A program made the position numbers and the translations under genes. Below are positions 49,593 to 60,685 of a stretch of DNA of 64,000 bases, one piece after another (within the stretch, counting starts at the first letter, position 1; every line of letters starts with the position of its first letter). Where the stretch lies: contig OV277871.1 of assembly GCA_922989275.2 (NCBI GenBank), forward strand, positions 25,492,693-25,556,692, in the 5' to 3' direction. The DNA is from Gari tellinella. Its lineage: Eukaryota > Mollusca > Bivalvia > Cardiida > Psammobiidae. The notes below the pieces were generated by a model. That model worked only from the letters and a program-made list of their open reading frames with translations. It made no database searches and was not told where the DNA came from.

Positions 49593-50375
49593 GTCAATAT
49601 ACTTCTGTAAGCAAGATGAAATTTAAACAGAAAGAGCTTTCTGCTTTACTTTTTCTTGCTTTAAGCTGTGAATTACCAGTATTCAAGAGTAAAACAATGA
49701 TCAGTTAAATTGTAGAACTTTGTGGAGTAATAGGTTATATGCGCTGTGGAGATTTCCTCTGTAGATATCAGTGCACGTTGCATTTATATTATGCATATTC
49801 TAGATTTAAAGTAGATGGCTGCTTTATGCAAGATGACAATAAAGCAGACAACTCCTGTTGAAGAAGCGTCACATAATTGCTTTAATTACTTTAGTCAAAT
49901 ATGTGAGTCAGATTGCTGAATACAAGATTGGTTTATAATTATATACCATTAGATTCGTAAAATAATGTTATTGAAGTATGATTAAGAAATTTTATGGGTT
50001 TTAAAAGTGTGCACCATTAGAAATAATTTGAATTTTGATAGATACATTACATTAGCGTTATAAGTTACCAGGGTAACCTTTAGAGAATAATGTAAATTTT
50101 GGTTAATATGTTACATTATCTTTATAATCATTAACCATTAGAAACAGATTACTTTCAAGATTAAGGAGACTATAAATTTAACACTTTCGGAGAAAACACA
50201 AAGTTCAGACTAGCGAATGATTCTGTTGTGTTTTTGACCGAACCCCTACCCAGATATAAAGCCATTAATAGGACGCCTTTAGCCCTTCATCGTCTTTTTA
50301 GTGGCAAAGTCTGTACCCTGATCTGATAAATACATGGAATGGAGAGCTCCAGATTCAGGTGCATAGGATACCTAT

Positions 50376-50567
50376 CAGCGTTCCAGATAAGAGGGAGTAT
50401 TCTGAACAAATCCAACATTTTCTCACTCATACAGAACCAAATCCTATGGTGTTACTGCTCATTAGAATCGTCTTGAAGAGACGATTCTAATGAGTAGTGA
50501 CACCAAAGGGTTTCATGCAGAAATAAAGATTTTAATTTTTGAAATACTCCCCATATCTGGAGTTCTG
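50376..50567. mobile_element. Family D MITE
   Basis: CAGCGTTCCAGATAAGAGGG to CCCCATATCTGGAGTTCTG. Apex ATTAGAATCGTCTT / AAGAGACGATTCTAAT. CCTAT stands outside both ends. Confidence 0.82.
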
Positions 50568-50656
50568 CCTATGCCATGAAGGTAAATCAATGTCATGTAT
50601 GCAAAGGATAAACTATTGTTAATTCTAAGCAAGGGTAACATAAAATGCTCTTTTAT

Positions 50657-50903
50657 TTAACCCATATATTTGAGGACATTATGCCACTTAAAGCAGGTTG
50701 AAAGTAAAGCAGAATGTGCCTTAAGGCACATTCTGCTTTACTTTCATCCTGCTTTTATTTTAGCTACCATATCCTAAGATTATTGTAGAAAATATTTCTT
50801 ACTGTACATTTTCCTGACCGTATAAAGTGGAACTATATAATTAATTTCAGTAAAGGAATAAATTAAAGGTGTTAAAATACATTTTTATGTGGTAATGGGT
50901 TAA
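50657..50903. mobile_element. Family A MITE, TTAA-flanked
   Basis: TTAACCCATATATTTGAGGA (left arm shortened) to TGGTAATGGGTTAA; perfect apex GTGCCTTAAGGCAC. Confidence 0.84.
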
Positions 50904-51450
50904 GACATGAAATATAAGACCAACTACTAGATATTCCAGCCGTTTTACAGGCCACACCCACCAACTATTTAATTACTGCATCAGTCACCTGTTATATTGT
51001 AGCAATTAACTCTCACCCTCATATATTCATAAAACAATCAGTGTTTAGGCAGGTTGCTGACTGAAAGTAAAGCAGAAATCTGCTTTACTTTCAGCTTTTC
51101 TTAAGCAGCCACCTGTCAGTAGACAGAAATGATTTCCTATGAATCTACATCTGGACAGGTTGAATAGGCTAGTGGCTATAATTATGAGGTACTTAGATTA
51201 AGGCTTGAAAAGGGGTTTCGATGAAGGAAAGTTCTCATCATCAGAACCCAGGTTGCCTATTTCACACTTGAGCAAGATTGCCGCGATACAATGTCCTTCT
51301 GGTAAAATGTTTAAGTATCAAACACATTGCTGCTTTTACAGAAATATTTCTACAGTTTTCATAGCTTCATATTTAGCTTTGAATACTGAAGAAATGATGT
51401 CTGCTTTATAAAATTGTCATCTGCTGAAATTCTTTACTCTAGTTCTACTG

Positions 51451-51694
51451 TTAACTCTTTCCTCCCTGAAACTTTAAATGGACAATTCCAGTTTTAGTCT
51501 AGTCCATTTCTGACTTTTAAGGGTTGTTTTTGTCAATGTTTGGTATTATGACAAACAGTGAAGACCCCGATCAGAGGGCTCCTTTTGGAGCCCTCTGATC
51601 TGGGTCTTCACTGTTTGCATAGGACAAGTGTACTATCCACATGTGCACTGTTTGAAAAGGATGCCTATATGTGGGACTAGGGTCCAAAGGGTAT
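51451..51694. mobile_element. Family C MITE, right TTAA lost
   Basis: TTAACTCTTTCCTCCCTGAA to GGGTCCAAAGGGTAT; hairpin ATCAGAGGGCTCCTTTTGGA and complement. Confidence 0.84.
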
Positions 51695-51709
51695 CAGACA
51701 CTAACAATA

Positions 51710-52420
51710 GATTATTTTATTGATAATTATCTTTGTACAAGTCATTAAATGTACAATATTATACTTAATCCATACAATAATTTCTTGTACATTATCTTTA
51801 TTTCATACAATAGTTTTGTGTATTTAATATTTTACGTCATGCAATACATTTTGGTAATCTATCTATACTTTATTATACAGTAACATTAATTGAATGAATA
51901 TTATCTTTACTTCATACAATTATTTAATGTACACTATCTTTATCTCATACAACATTTGAATAAATATAATATATATACTTCACACAATAACTTCATGTAT
52001 ATAATCTTTACACTGCCTACAATAGTTTAATGCATATAATCTTTACTTCATACAATAAATTTGTGTATATAGTATTTACCTCATAAAATAATGTAATGTA
52101 TTTAATATTTTCTTCATTCAATAATTTAATATAGTCTCTTTACATCATACGATTATAATTTTATCTACATTCACTTTACATTTTACAACAATTTAATTAC
52201 ATTATCTTTACATCCTACAATAATTTAATGTACATTGTCTTTACTTCATACAATAATTTTGAATGTATGATAATCTTTACTTCATGCATACGATAATCTC
52301 ATGTACATCGATTATCTTTACTTTGTACAATAATTTCAATGTATGATAAACATTACTTCATAAAATAATCTCATACAATAACTTTGAATCTATGATAATC
52401 TTTACTTCATACAATCATAA
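51710..52420. repeat. AT-rich degenerate tandem repeat
   Basis: Variants of ATCTTTACTTCATACAATAA TTT-AATGTA recur every ~35-45 bp for 700 bp, with strong drift between copies. Base composition is about 80% A+T. No coding potential. Confidence 0.75.
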
Positions 52421-52929
52421 TGAATGAGAAATTCTCTTTTCCTGTTACAAATTTTGCTGTCAGAAAATAAACATACATACGGTATAATCATTTCAAAACA
52501 GAAATTGAGTTAACATGATAAAATTTTCTGCATGTTTTCATTCATTAAATTTTAGAATTAATCTTATAAAATGTAAAACTTTTTTTTTGTAAACAATGAA
52601 TACTTACATGTCTAAAGTATAGTCACAAGTATGATTCCAGAATAGAACTGAAAAGTGTTGCAAAGTTTTACAAGTACCATGTACAACTGACGATTTGGAA
52701 TTCCCGTATTGATTACCCCGAAATTTCTTATCAGTCTCAATCAGAATCTCTCTCTCGGGTTACCATAGCTACTAACCCACAGCCGCTAGAGCATGCTTTG
52801 TGCTGGGGGATTTTATAGGAACCAGCATTTGAGCGCCAGCAATATGACAGGCTGTGTAGCGGTCACTCTTCAGTTATGGCCAATTGGGTATTAAAGCGAC
52901 CATTCAATGCAAGACCTACATATGGATGG

Positions 52930-53033
52930 TGTTTAATATAGATGATTGTTACTGGTAGGATTTAAGTAATGCAAAATGCTCTTTTAAGGAGCATTTTGCA
53001 TTACTTTAATCCTGATGTAAGCAGTCATGCATC
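52930..53033. repeat. Palindrome of an A-like layout with different stem
   Basis: GGATTTAAGTAATGCAAAATGC..TCC faces GGAGCATTTTGCATTACTTT..AATCC; next to a family A element. Confidence 0.6.
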
Positions 53034-53285
53034 TTAACCCTTTCCTCCATATAAGTGCCTTTTAACACATTTAATTTATTCCTCCACTGAAGAAAATAGT
53101 TCCAATTTATACAGTAATGAACATGTACCATAAGAAATATTTTCTAAATCCTAATAGATGATAGCTTAAAGCGGGCTGAATGTAAAGCAGAATGTGCCTT
53201 AAGGCACATTCTGCTTTACTTTCAACCTGCTTTTAGTGGTGACCTACCTCCAAAATTAGAAACAGGCAATGGGGTAATGGGTTAA
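53034..53285. mobile_element. Family A MITE, TTAA-flanked
   Basis: TTAACCCTTTCCTCCATATA to GGGGTAATGGGTTAA; apex GTGCCTTAAGGCAC. Confidence 0.87.
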
Positions 53286-53565
53286 TTTAGAAATCTCTGC
53301 TACTTTAATGAGTGGGTCGCTAAATGACACAAAATTGATTGTATAAGCTGGTGGTGGCCCCTTGGGACCAGGGCCCTGGATGGACCGGACATTCATACTG
53401 TTTAGTGAAGAATCAATTGAATAACTTTTGCATATCAAAGAGCTCAGTATCGACTATGCAATATTGTTTAATTGAGATATATGGACTAAATGTGGTGGAA
53501 AATATCACCTATTTATCCAATGAGCCGTTCAAATGCCAACTGTCTGAGAATAAAACAAAAGTAAG

Positions 53566-53632
53566 CACCGTAGACCCAGATGAGATGCTTAAAATTTGGC
53601 ATCTCATGTGGGTCTACACTGTTTGCTGTAAT
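53566..53632. repeat. C-type hairpin
   Basis: CCGTAGACCCAGATGAGATGC faces GGCATCTCATGTGGGTCTAC..ACTGTTTG. Confidence 0.65.
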
Positions 53633-53762
53633 ATATTGTGATTTTATTAGTGGTACATGAGAATACTTGGAAATATAATTTACCTCTATATATCTTTCTA
53701 TGAATCCTTATAGTAATATAAGCACAATTTACTGAATTTAAGTACTCAATCTGTTGCATTAA

Positions 53763-54020
53763 TTAACCCATAACTCCATAAATATGCCTTTTTAACGCCT
53801 TTGATTTAATCCTCCTGAAGCAAATAGTTTCCAATTTATACAGTCCGTAATTATATGCACCTTATTAAGAAATATTGCTATATTTTAGCAGATGGTAGCT
53901 TAATTAAAGCAGGCTGTAAGTAAAGCAGAATGTGCCTTAAGGCACATTCTGCTTTACTTTCAGCGTGCTTAATAAGCAGTCTTCAAAACTAGAAACAGGC
54001 TATATATGGTGGTAAAGGTT
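53763..54020. mobile_element. Family A MITE whose right end feeds a minisatellite
   Basis: TTAACCCATAACTCCATAAA, stem GCAGGCTGTAAGTAAAGCAG, apex GTGCCTTAAGGCAC, then AAAACTAGAAACAGGCTATA. Its right arm is the likely source of the following array. Confidence 0.8.
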
Positions 54021-54141
54021 TAAGCAATCACCTATCTTCAAAACTAGAAAAATATTGACAATAAGAAATGAAACAATCAGTCAATTGATAAGGTAGACAT
54101 AATTATGTAAAGTTGAATTGTGACACCCTTTTTTAAAGGAA

Positions 54142-54826
54142 ACAGGCTATGGGGTAAAGGTTTAAGCAATCACCTATCTTCAAAACTAGAAACAGGCTAT
54201 GGGGTAGAGGTTTAAGCAATCACCTATCTTCAAAACTAGAAATAGGCTATGGGGTAGAGGTTTAAGCAATCACCTATCTTCAAAACTAGAAATAGGCTCT
54301 AATGGGGTAGAGGTTTAAGCAATCACCTACCTTATAAACTAGAAACAGGCTATGGGGTAAAGGTTTAAGCAAACACCTATCTTCAAAACTAGAAACAGGC
54401 TATGGGGTAACGGTTTAAGCAAACACCTATCTTCAAAACTAGAAACAGGCTATGGGGTAGAGGTTCATGCAATCACCTATCTTCAAAACTAGAAACAGGC
54501 TATGGGGTAGAGGTTCATGCAATCACCTATCTTCAAAACTAGAAACAGGCTATGGGGTAGAGGTTTAAGCAATCACCTATCTTCAAAACTAGAAACAGGC
54601 TCTAATGGGGTAGAGGTTTAAGCAATCACCTACCTTATAAACTAGAAACAGGCTATGGGGTAGAGGTTCATGCAATCACCTATCTTCAAAACTAGAAACA
54701 GGCTATGGGGTAGAGGTTTAAGCAATCACCTATCTTCAAAACTAGAAACAGGCTATGGGGTAGAGGTTCAAGCAATCACCTACCGTATCTTCAAAACTAG
54801 AAAGAGGCTCTGGAGTAAAGGGTTAA
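54142..54826. repeat. ~50-bp minisatellite made of family A right-end sequence, ~14 units
   Basis: Each unit reads AGGTTTAAGCAATCACCTAT, CTTCAAAACTAGAAACAGGC, TATGGGGTAG. The same words close normal A elements. Two units carry CTCTAATGGGG with ACCTTATAAACTAG about 305 bp apart, which points to a higher-order block of six units duplicated. A degenerate lead-in starts near 53983. Confidence 0.9.
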
Positions 54827-55342
54827 AGCCAAGTGATGGCTTATAAGCTGGTTTATGCTGTGTTTGTGATGACTGATAAGCCACTGTCAGACTGGTAGAA
54901 GACTACTATCAGGAGGCCCCATCAAACAGGCGCACCACAGGACCCCAGAGATAGCGCCTTCCAGCCTGGAACTTTATTACATACACTGATACAGCAACAT
55001 TTGTAATAACCATTAACCAATAAACATACCTTTTTGTGCCCTGAATTAATTGATCTCCACTGAAGAAAGTAGTTCTACTTTAAATAGTCTTGACCATGCC
55101 CAATAAGAAATATTTCTTATATCCTAGCATATGGTAGCTGTAAAGCTGTTAGAAAACAAAAGCTTAATTTGCTATTAAAATATTTTTCTTATGGTGCATA
55201 TTCATAACTGTTTTCTTTAATGGAGAATTAAATAAGATGCTTAAAAAGGCATATTTAAGGAGTATATAATGGGTTATTTAGTCAAAAACCTAAATTTAAA
55301 TTTGAGAAATAAAAACAGGCAATGTCATGGCAATGAAGGGGT

Positions 55343-55680
55343 TAACCCTTCACTCCAAAACCATAGATACACATGTACATCTTTTACAAAGTAACTTTAT
55401 TTTATTCCTCCACTGAAGGAAATAGTTTCCCTTTATATAGTCATGAAACTGTATCATAAGAAAATGCTTCTATTCTCTAGCAGATGATAGCAGATGATAG
55501 CTTAAAGCAGGCTGAAAGATGCATTCTGTTTTACTTTCAACCTGCTTTAAATTTTTGCCCATTACCCCCATAAACTATTTTCTTTAGTGGAGCAATAAGT
55601 TGGTGGCATAAAAAGGCATATTTATGGGGGCAATGGGTTAACAATTAAACTAGAAACAGGTTATGGGTTAAGGGTTTAAT
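55343..55680. mobile_element. Decayed family A sequences
   Basis: TTAACCCTTCACTCCAAAAC.., stem remnant AAAGCAGGCTGAAAGATGCA, CTTTCAACCTGCTTTAAA, then a second right arm ending CAATGGGTTAA. The preceding 55010-55270 holds similar scraps. Confidence 0.6.
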
Positions 55681-55917
55681 GAGGTGTAAGAAACATGTTG
55701 TTTTTCCTGTTATTGTTTGTTATGACAGTGCCAATGTAAATATTGACTGTCAGGGTATCTGACTGACTTAAACAGTGGCCCATCCATAATCTGGTTAGGC
55801 TCAATAACTGCCACTGACAGAGAGTCAGCTGGTAATGGATAGTTATAGTGCTCCTCTAACACCTGTCGGGGTTACCTACCACTGGTTGTTTACATCTACC
55901 CCAGAGAGTAGCAGATA

Positions 55918-55990
55918 TATGGTCTAGCAGTAACAGGCTTGATTAGTAACACAGCAGTCGCAGGTTCAATCCACTTACATCCTACACCCA
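55918..55990 (+). other. tRNA-like fragment
   Basis: ATGGTCTAGCAGTAACAGG (A-box style) and CGCAGGTTCAATCCAC (B box). No acceptor pairing; likely a SINE head. Confidence 0.35.
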
Positions 55991-56004
55991 ATAAATTGTC
56001 ATTA

Positions 56005-56259
56005 CAGGGCTCCATTTCTCCGGATTTTTCCTAAATCTTTGGATTTTTTCCAGTACATTGTAGCTTAAAGCAGGCTGAAAGTAAAGCAGAATGCGCCTTA
56101 TAAGGGCGCATTCTGCTTTACTTACAGCATGCTTTAAGTAGTCGAATGTCAACAAAAATTAGAAACAGGCCATGAGGTAAAGGTACGATTCGTAAAATTG
56201 CACCTGAAAAATGCAAATTTAGAAATCTTAGGATTTTTCATGTCAACTTATGGCAGCCC
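56005..56259. mobile_element. Family E element, reverse orientation, TCATTA outside both ends
   Basis: CAGGGCTCCATTTCTCCGG to CTTATGGCAGCCCTG. The interior is family A from CATTGTAGCTTAAAGCAGGC through apex GCGCCTTATAAGGGCGC to TTAGAAACAGGCCATG. Target duplication TCATTA is exact (TGTCATTA if the last TG is counted). Confidence 0.85.
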
Positions 56260-57035
56260 TGTCATTAGGATGAGATCAAGGAGACATTCTAACACACCTG
56301 TCCTCTCGCCCTCCCCTATATAAACCAAGAAGGATGCAACTTTGTTTGAATTTAAGATAAAACATACTTATGCGCTATATTGGCTTAATGTGACGTTACT
56401 GACGTAATATATAGCTTCAATAATTTGAGCACCAAGAAAATAGCCCAATTGCTTCGATGCACATTGTGCTTAAATCGATGTGTTAGAATCGAAATAAAAA
56501 ATTACACTAGTGTTTTATCATGCAAAAGAACACGGGTAGCCGTTGCTGGTAATCAAATCGCTTGGCCTATGGCCTTGTGATTTAATTACTACACATGGCA
56601 ACTCCTACCCATGTTCTATTACACAATCACACTGGTATAAATTTATTATTTCTTAATCAAAACTTCAAAATACTCATTCACTCGATTAATTAACTTGCAT
56701 TTAATACTTAATTAACTATGTATCCCCTTATATAGGCATGCAACCACTTGCAAGTTACAAACAGAAGTATGGCACTCAATATGCTGTTGGATAGAGGTGA
56801 CTTTATATTATGACAATGAAGGACAAAATGCTCAACACTGTAAACAAGCTGTGACGGAAACACTTCTTTTTAATCAGGCCTGCTTTGCTCATTTCCCTAC
56901 ATTTTCTGGTTCCATGCTGCTGATTCATTTTGCAGATTTGTTGTTACTGATGCAGGGAGCTGACAGATGTTATCAGGGGGAAAAATCCCCACCCACCCCT
57001 CTAGTTTGATCTACAATCAAATCTGTGTCAGGCGT
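56260..57035. other. Non-coding, nothing recognised
   Basis: A short inverted pair around GAACACGGGTAGCCGTTG / CAACTCCTACCCATGTTC (~56528-56616) is the only structure noted. Confidence 0.45.
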
Positions 57036-57385
57036 CTTTAACCAGGGCATTACCCCATAGCATGTTTCTAGTTTTGAAAATAGGTGATGACTGAAAGCAG
57101 GTTCAAAGTAAAGCAGAATGTGCCTTATGGTTAGGTTGTCAGCCTTGGAAGCAGGAGGTTGAAGGTTCGAATCCCAGGGCCTGTTGGGGTTGGAACTGAT
57201 ATGGTGGCTGGTGAGCCGCCAGCTACAGTTTAACCAATAGTTACCATAGGCCCATCTCTGCCAGCTAGGCACCCTGCAATAAGAGAAGGGAATCGGGTAG
57301 GGGTCTCATATAAGTTATAACTGGCTAGCCCTTTCGACAGGGGTGACTCTATAAGAAACAAAGTCTTTACCTTTGCCTTTATGTA
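57036..57385 (+). mobile_element. Half of a family A MITE followed by a tRNA-derived SINE
   Basis: TTAACCAGGGCATTACCCCA.. ends at AGAATGTGCCTTATGG, then TTAGGTTGTCAGCC, a B box AAGGTTCGAATCCC at 57162-57175, a ~180-bp body (GGTGAGCCGCCAGCTACAG; CCCATCTCTGCCAGCTAGGC) and a tail of CTTTACCTTTGCCTTTA words. SINE identity is inferred from the B box and tail. Confidence 0.5.
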
Positions 57386-58040
57386 TACCTTATATGAGCG
57401 TTTAGAATTCTTAAAGAAAGTGATCTCTTAAAGAAGGTTGAAGGTAAAGAAGATTGAAGGTAAAGAAGAGTGCTCCTTTTTGCTACTATCTGAAAAAAAA
57501 GTTTAAATGCCTTCCAGGATTAATTTCCAGAACTTGCTCACTTTGGACTACTTATTATATTGTAGGAATATTTAGGATATACATGTATTTTGTCCCAGGT
57601 CTACGAATTTCCCTGCACAGTATTGGTTGATGTATTTTATGGCGATGAATTCTCATCTACCGACTGTAAGACAATCTACGTGTGACAAATGATTGTAGAC
57701 GTAGCATGGGGCAATATTTCACCCAGCTGATTGGCTTACTGTCTGGGATAGGCTTTGATTGCTGGCCCATTTATCCAATTAATCAACCTGATCTCAGCAG
57801 CAATTGGGAACAAACACTCCAATTCCCCGTAAATCTTGCCCGAGAAAGTCAAAAGCCAGGAAACCTACTAACAGCTTTCATGCAACAGAACGGCAACTGC
57901 TTGGTATTTGTAATCACTAGCTCTTTCAACACTAAAGTAATTCTTGTGGGTTATTAGGTTCCTTTGTGAATCATTAATTTTTAGTTACCAAAACATGTCT
58001 ACTTGGAATTCTGGGTAGTTGGAGAAATACAGGTCTGAAT
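57386..58040. other. Non-coding; 91-residue open frame of unknown status
   Basis: The + strand frame at 57682-57957 has no recognisable domain, no clear start context and no splice support. I do not call it a gene. Confidence 0.4.
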
Positions 58041-58044
58041 TAGC

Positions 58045-58112
58045 AGACAGTGTATAGACCCTGCTCAGAGGGCTCCTATAGGAGCCTTTTAATCTGGGTC
58101 CACACTGTTTGC
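58045..58112. repeat. C-type hairpin
   Basis: AGTGTATAGACCCTGCTCAG..GGGCTCC faces GGAGCCTTTTAATCTGGGTC..CACACTGTTTGC. Confidence 0.65.
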
Positions 58113-58219
58113 AAATGTAATGAGAATATTTTAAACAGTTCTATGGTGTTGAAAGAGCTAAGGGATTGAGGTCAGAAATCAGCTTATATATGAGCTTCAG
58201 GTGCAGATCAACACTTGTG

Positions 58220-58612
58220 TTAACCCATTACTCCATTAACAGGCAAATTTATTCCTTTACCAGAGAAAAGAGCTTTACTTTATACAGTCATGAATAATTT
58301 ATGTGCCCTTGAAAATATTATTAAGCAGGTGGAAAGTAAAGCAACCATCTGTTTTGTCAATATCAAAAGCATGCAAGCTATGTTGGAAAGGGTAAACCCC
58401 ATAGACGTGTTCTAGTTTTGAAAATAGGTGAACATGCACTTTAATCAGGCACATTCTGCTTTACTTTCAGTCTGTTTTAAGCTACAATCTGCAAGGATAA
58501 AGGAAATATTTCTTATGATGTATAATCATGACTGTATAAAATGGAATTATTTTCTTTGGTGGAGGAATAAATGAGAGGCTTAAAAAGGCGTATTTATAGA
58601 GTAATGGGTTAA
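58220..58612. mobile_element. Two family A remnants
   Basis: TTAACCCATTACTCCATTAA with a worn left arm, then CATAGACGTGTTCTAG.., half stem ACATTCTGCTTTACTTTCAG and a right end GAGTAATGGGTTAA at ~58610. Confidence 0.6.
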
Positions 58613-59244
58613 CTAACTACAAATTATAACTTTTCGACTGTAAAATTATTGTCAAATTGACAAGACAGTTTCCATGGAAACTTTTGTTCACTGTAAATCT
58701 CCATTGTTTTATATGGGATTTTGTATAAGTTTCTATTCAATTGAGATTGGATGGGGGCTCTCTCACCAGATTGAATAGCGTTTGGAAATTGGGGAAAGAA
58801 GTCATTAAATATTAACAATAAAAAACACTAAGAGCTGGATTGCTAAAATGGTGGCTCCTATAAAGTTTGATTAGCGTGACAATTTACTGCTCTCCTGGTT
58901 CTACAGAAGCTTGCAAGCAATGATGGTATCTAAAAAATGAGCAATTTAAGTCTTACCATGCTTAGCCACATGTGCCACAGTGATAACCTCTAGCTTTGCA
59001 AACAGCTTAGATCTAGATGTACAGAGTTACACTCAGAATCTCATCTATATCTAAACTGTTTGTAAAGATAATCACGCCGTTAGCGTGCAAGCAGTTAAAA
59101 CTTCATGACTTTTTTATCCATTTTTGCTTGCTCTTGGAAGTAACTAATACCCCTTATTTCAATGACATCAATCAAGAAATGGGAAGTTTTTGTTTGTATT
59201 TTAAAATGACTGGAAGCTAGTACATGCTATTCTGGCAAATGCAT

Positions 59245-59345
59245 GCAATGCAGTGACTTCCCTTCATACTTAATAGCCCCCTCGATCTCCGCTTTGGTTC
59301 TAATCCTGATCTAGGCACCTCAGACTTTTCATGTGGTGAAGCCTT
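59245..59345 (+). mobile_element. RUDI-like SINE fragment
   Basis: GGTTCTAATCCTGATCTAGGC..ACC, then TTTTCATGTGGTGAAGCC, matching the layout of the copy at 18459. Confidence 0.45.
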
Positions 59346-59379
59346 CTATTTTCTTCAGTGGTGGAATGAATTAAATGTG

Positions 59380-59638
59380 CTTACCCCATTCCCCCATAAA
59401 TACGCCTTTTTACGCCATTATTTTATTACTCCAATTAAGAAAATTGTTCCAATTTATACAATCATAAATAATATTTATGTAAGATGAAAAATATTTCTTA
59501 TATTTTAGAAGATGTTAGCTTAAAGCAGGCTGAAAGTAAAGCAGAATGCGCCTTAAGGCGCATTCTGTTTTCCTTTCAACCTGCTTTCAGTCATCACCTA
59601 ATTTCAAAACTAGAAACAGGCTATGGGGTAATGGGTTT
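59380..59638. mobile_element. Family A MITE, TTAA ends decayed
   Basis: TTACCCCATTCCCCCATAAA to GGGGTAATGGGTTTA, apex GCGCCTTAAGGCGC. Confidence 0.83.
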
Positions 59639-59827
59639 ATAAGGCCCTTCTATGAGATGGACAGTGTTAAACACAGCATGGAGTGTATTGTTATAAACTA
59701 AACCTCTGCATTTCTCTGCCAAGCTGTTTGTTAGTTAATTTCATACCCCATTAATAATTCACTAAGGTCTGTTGTTTAGGAGGTAACAAACAGCTCTTCG
59801 TTGTTGATTATGTCTGCGAGCACTGAC

Positions 59828-60043
59828 TTAACTCCTGGCATGCTATAGCGGGTGAATCTTGATTGTCTGTGCAAACAGTTTGGATCCTGATAAGACGCCG
59901 GGTGACGCAGCGTCTTATCAGGATCCAAACTGTTTGACACTGTGACCCCGTTTTGAAATGAAATTTTGAACAATTTATTTTTCGAACATCAGTAGACGAC
60001 ATAATGTTGCAAATAAAAAATACCCAGCATGCAAAGAGTTCAA
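59828..60043. mobile_element. Family B MITE
   Basis: TTAACTCCTGGCATGC at the left, AGCATGCAAAGAGTT at the right. Hairpin CAAACAGTTTGGATCCTGAT..AAGACGC with complement, one mismatch near the apex. Confidence 0.82.
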
Positions 60044-60139
60044 CTCTTGCTTGCCAAGTTATTTTCTAGTGATATTCCGTGGGCTTTGATATCAGCATAT
60101 ATTTATTGTTTCCTATGTTTCATTCAAAAATATTGAATG

Positions 60140-60440
60140 TGATTGTCAAACAGTTTGTGGGGGCTGATCTAGATCCAAACTGTTTGCAAAAGTGTGAATC
60201 AGTTGTGAAATATATAACTCTTTGGATGGTAGTGGTATAATCGTGAATTCGTGATTATCTGTGCATATAGTTTGGATCCTGATTAGACTTTTCTTAACAT
60301 GGCACCTCATAGGGATCCAAACTGTTTGACACTTGGACCGTGTTGTGAAAAGAAATTTTGAAGAAAAAAATATTTTTAAAACAGACACCGATGGGTTGTT
60401 TTTTTAAATCAAAAAATTACCCAGCATGCATAGATGTTAA
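60140..60440. mobile_element. Family B MITE, worn, with a second B hairpin before it
   Basis: CAAACAGTTTGTGGGGGCTG / TCTAGATCCAAACTGTTTGC at 60149-60188, then TAGTTTGGATCCTGATTAGA / ATAGGGATCCAAACTGTTTG and a right arm AGCATGCATAGATGTTAA. Confidence 0.62.
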
Positions 60441-60685
60441 ACAAATTTATGTTTCAAATCTGATGTTTTTCACCCAGTGACACCCAGTAACACTACCAGG
60501 AAATGACAAAACAATCATAATTATGAAACTGTTATTTAACCCTGGTTACCCCATTGCAGAAAATGTTTCTGATGATACACATTCATGACTGTATAAATTG
60601 CAACTTTAATTTTCAGTTGAGGATTAAATTAAAGGCGTATTCATGTGGGGAAAGAATTAAATAAGGTATTTTTGTTATAGTAAGG

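Noticed and set aside
54142..54826. CRISPR-like regular repeats
   Set aside because: The repeats are directly adjacent without unique spacers, derive from a MITE end, and the genome is eukaryotic.
57682..57957. 91-residue frame on the + strand
   Set aside because: No domain, no start context, no flanking splice sites; compatible with chance.
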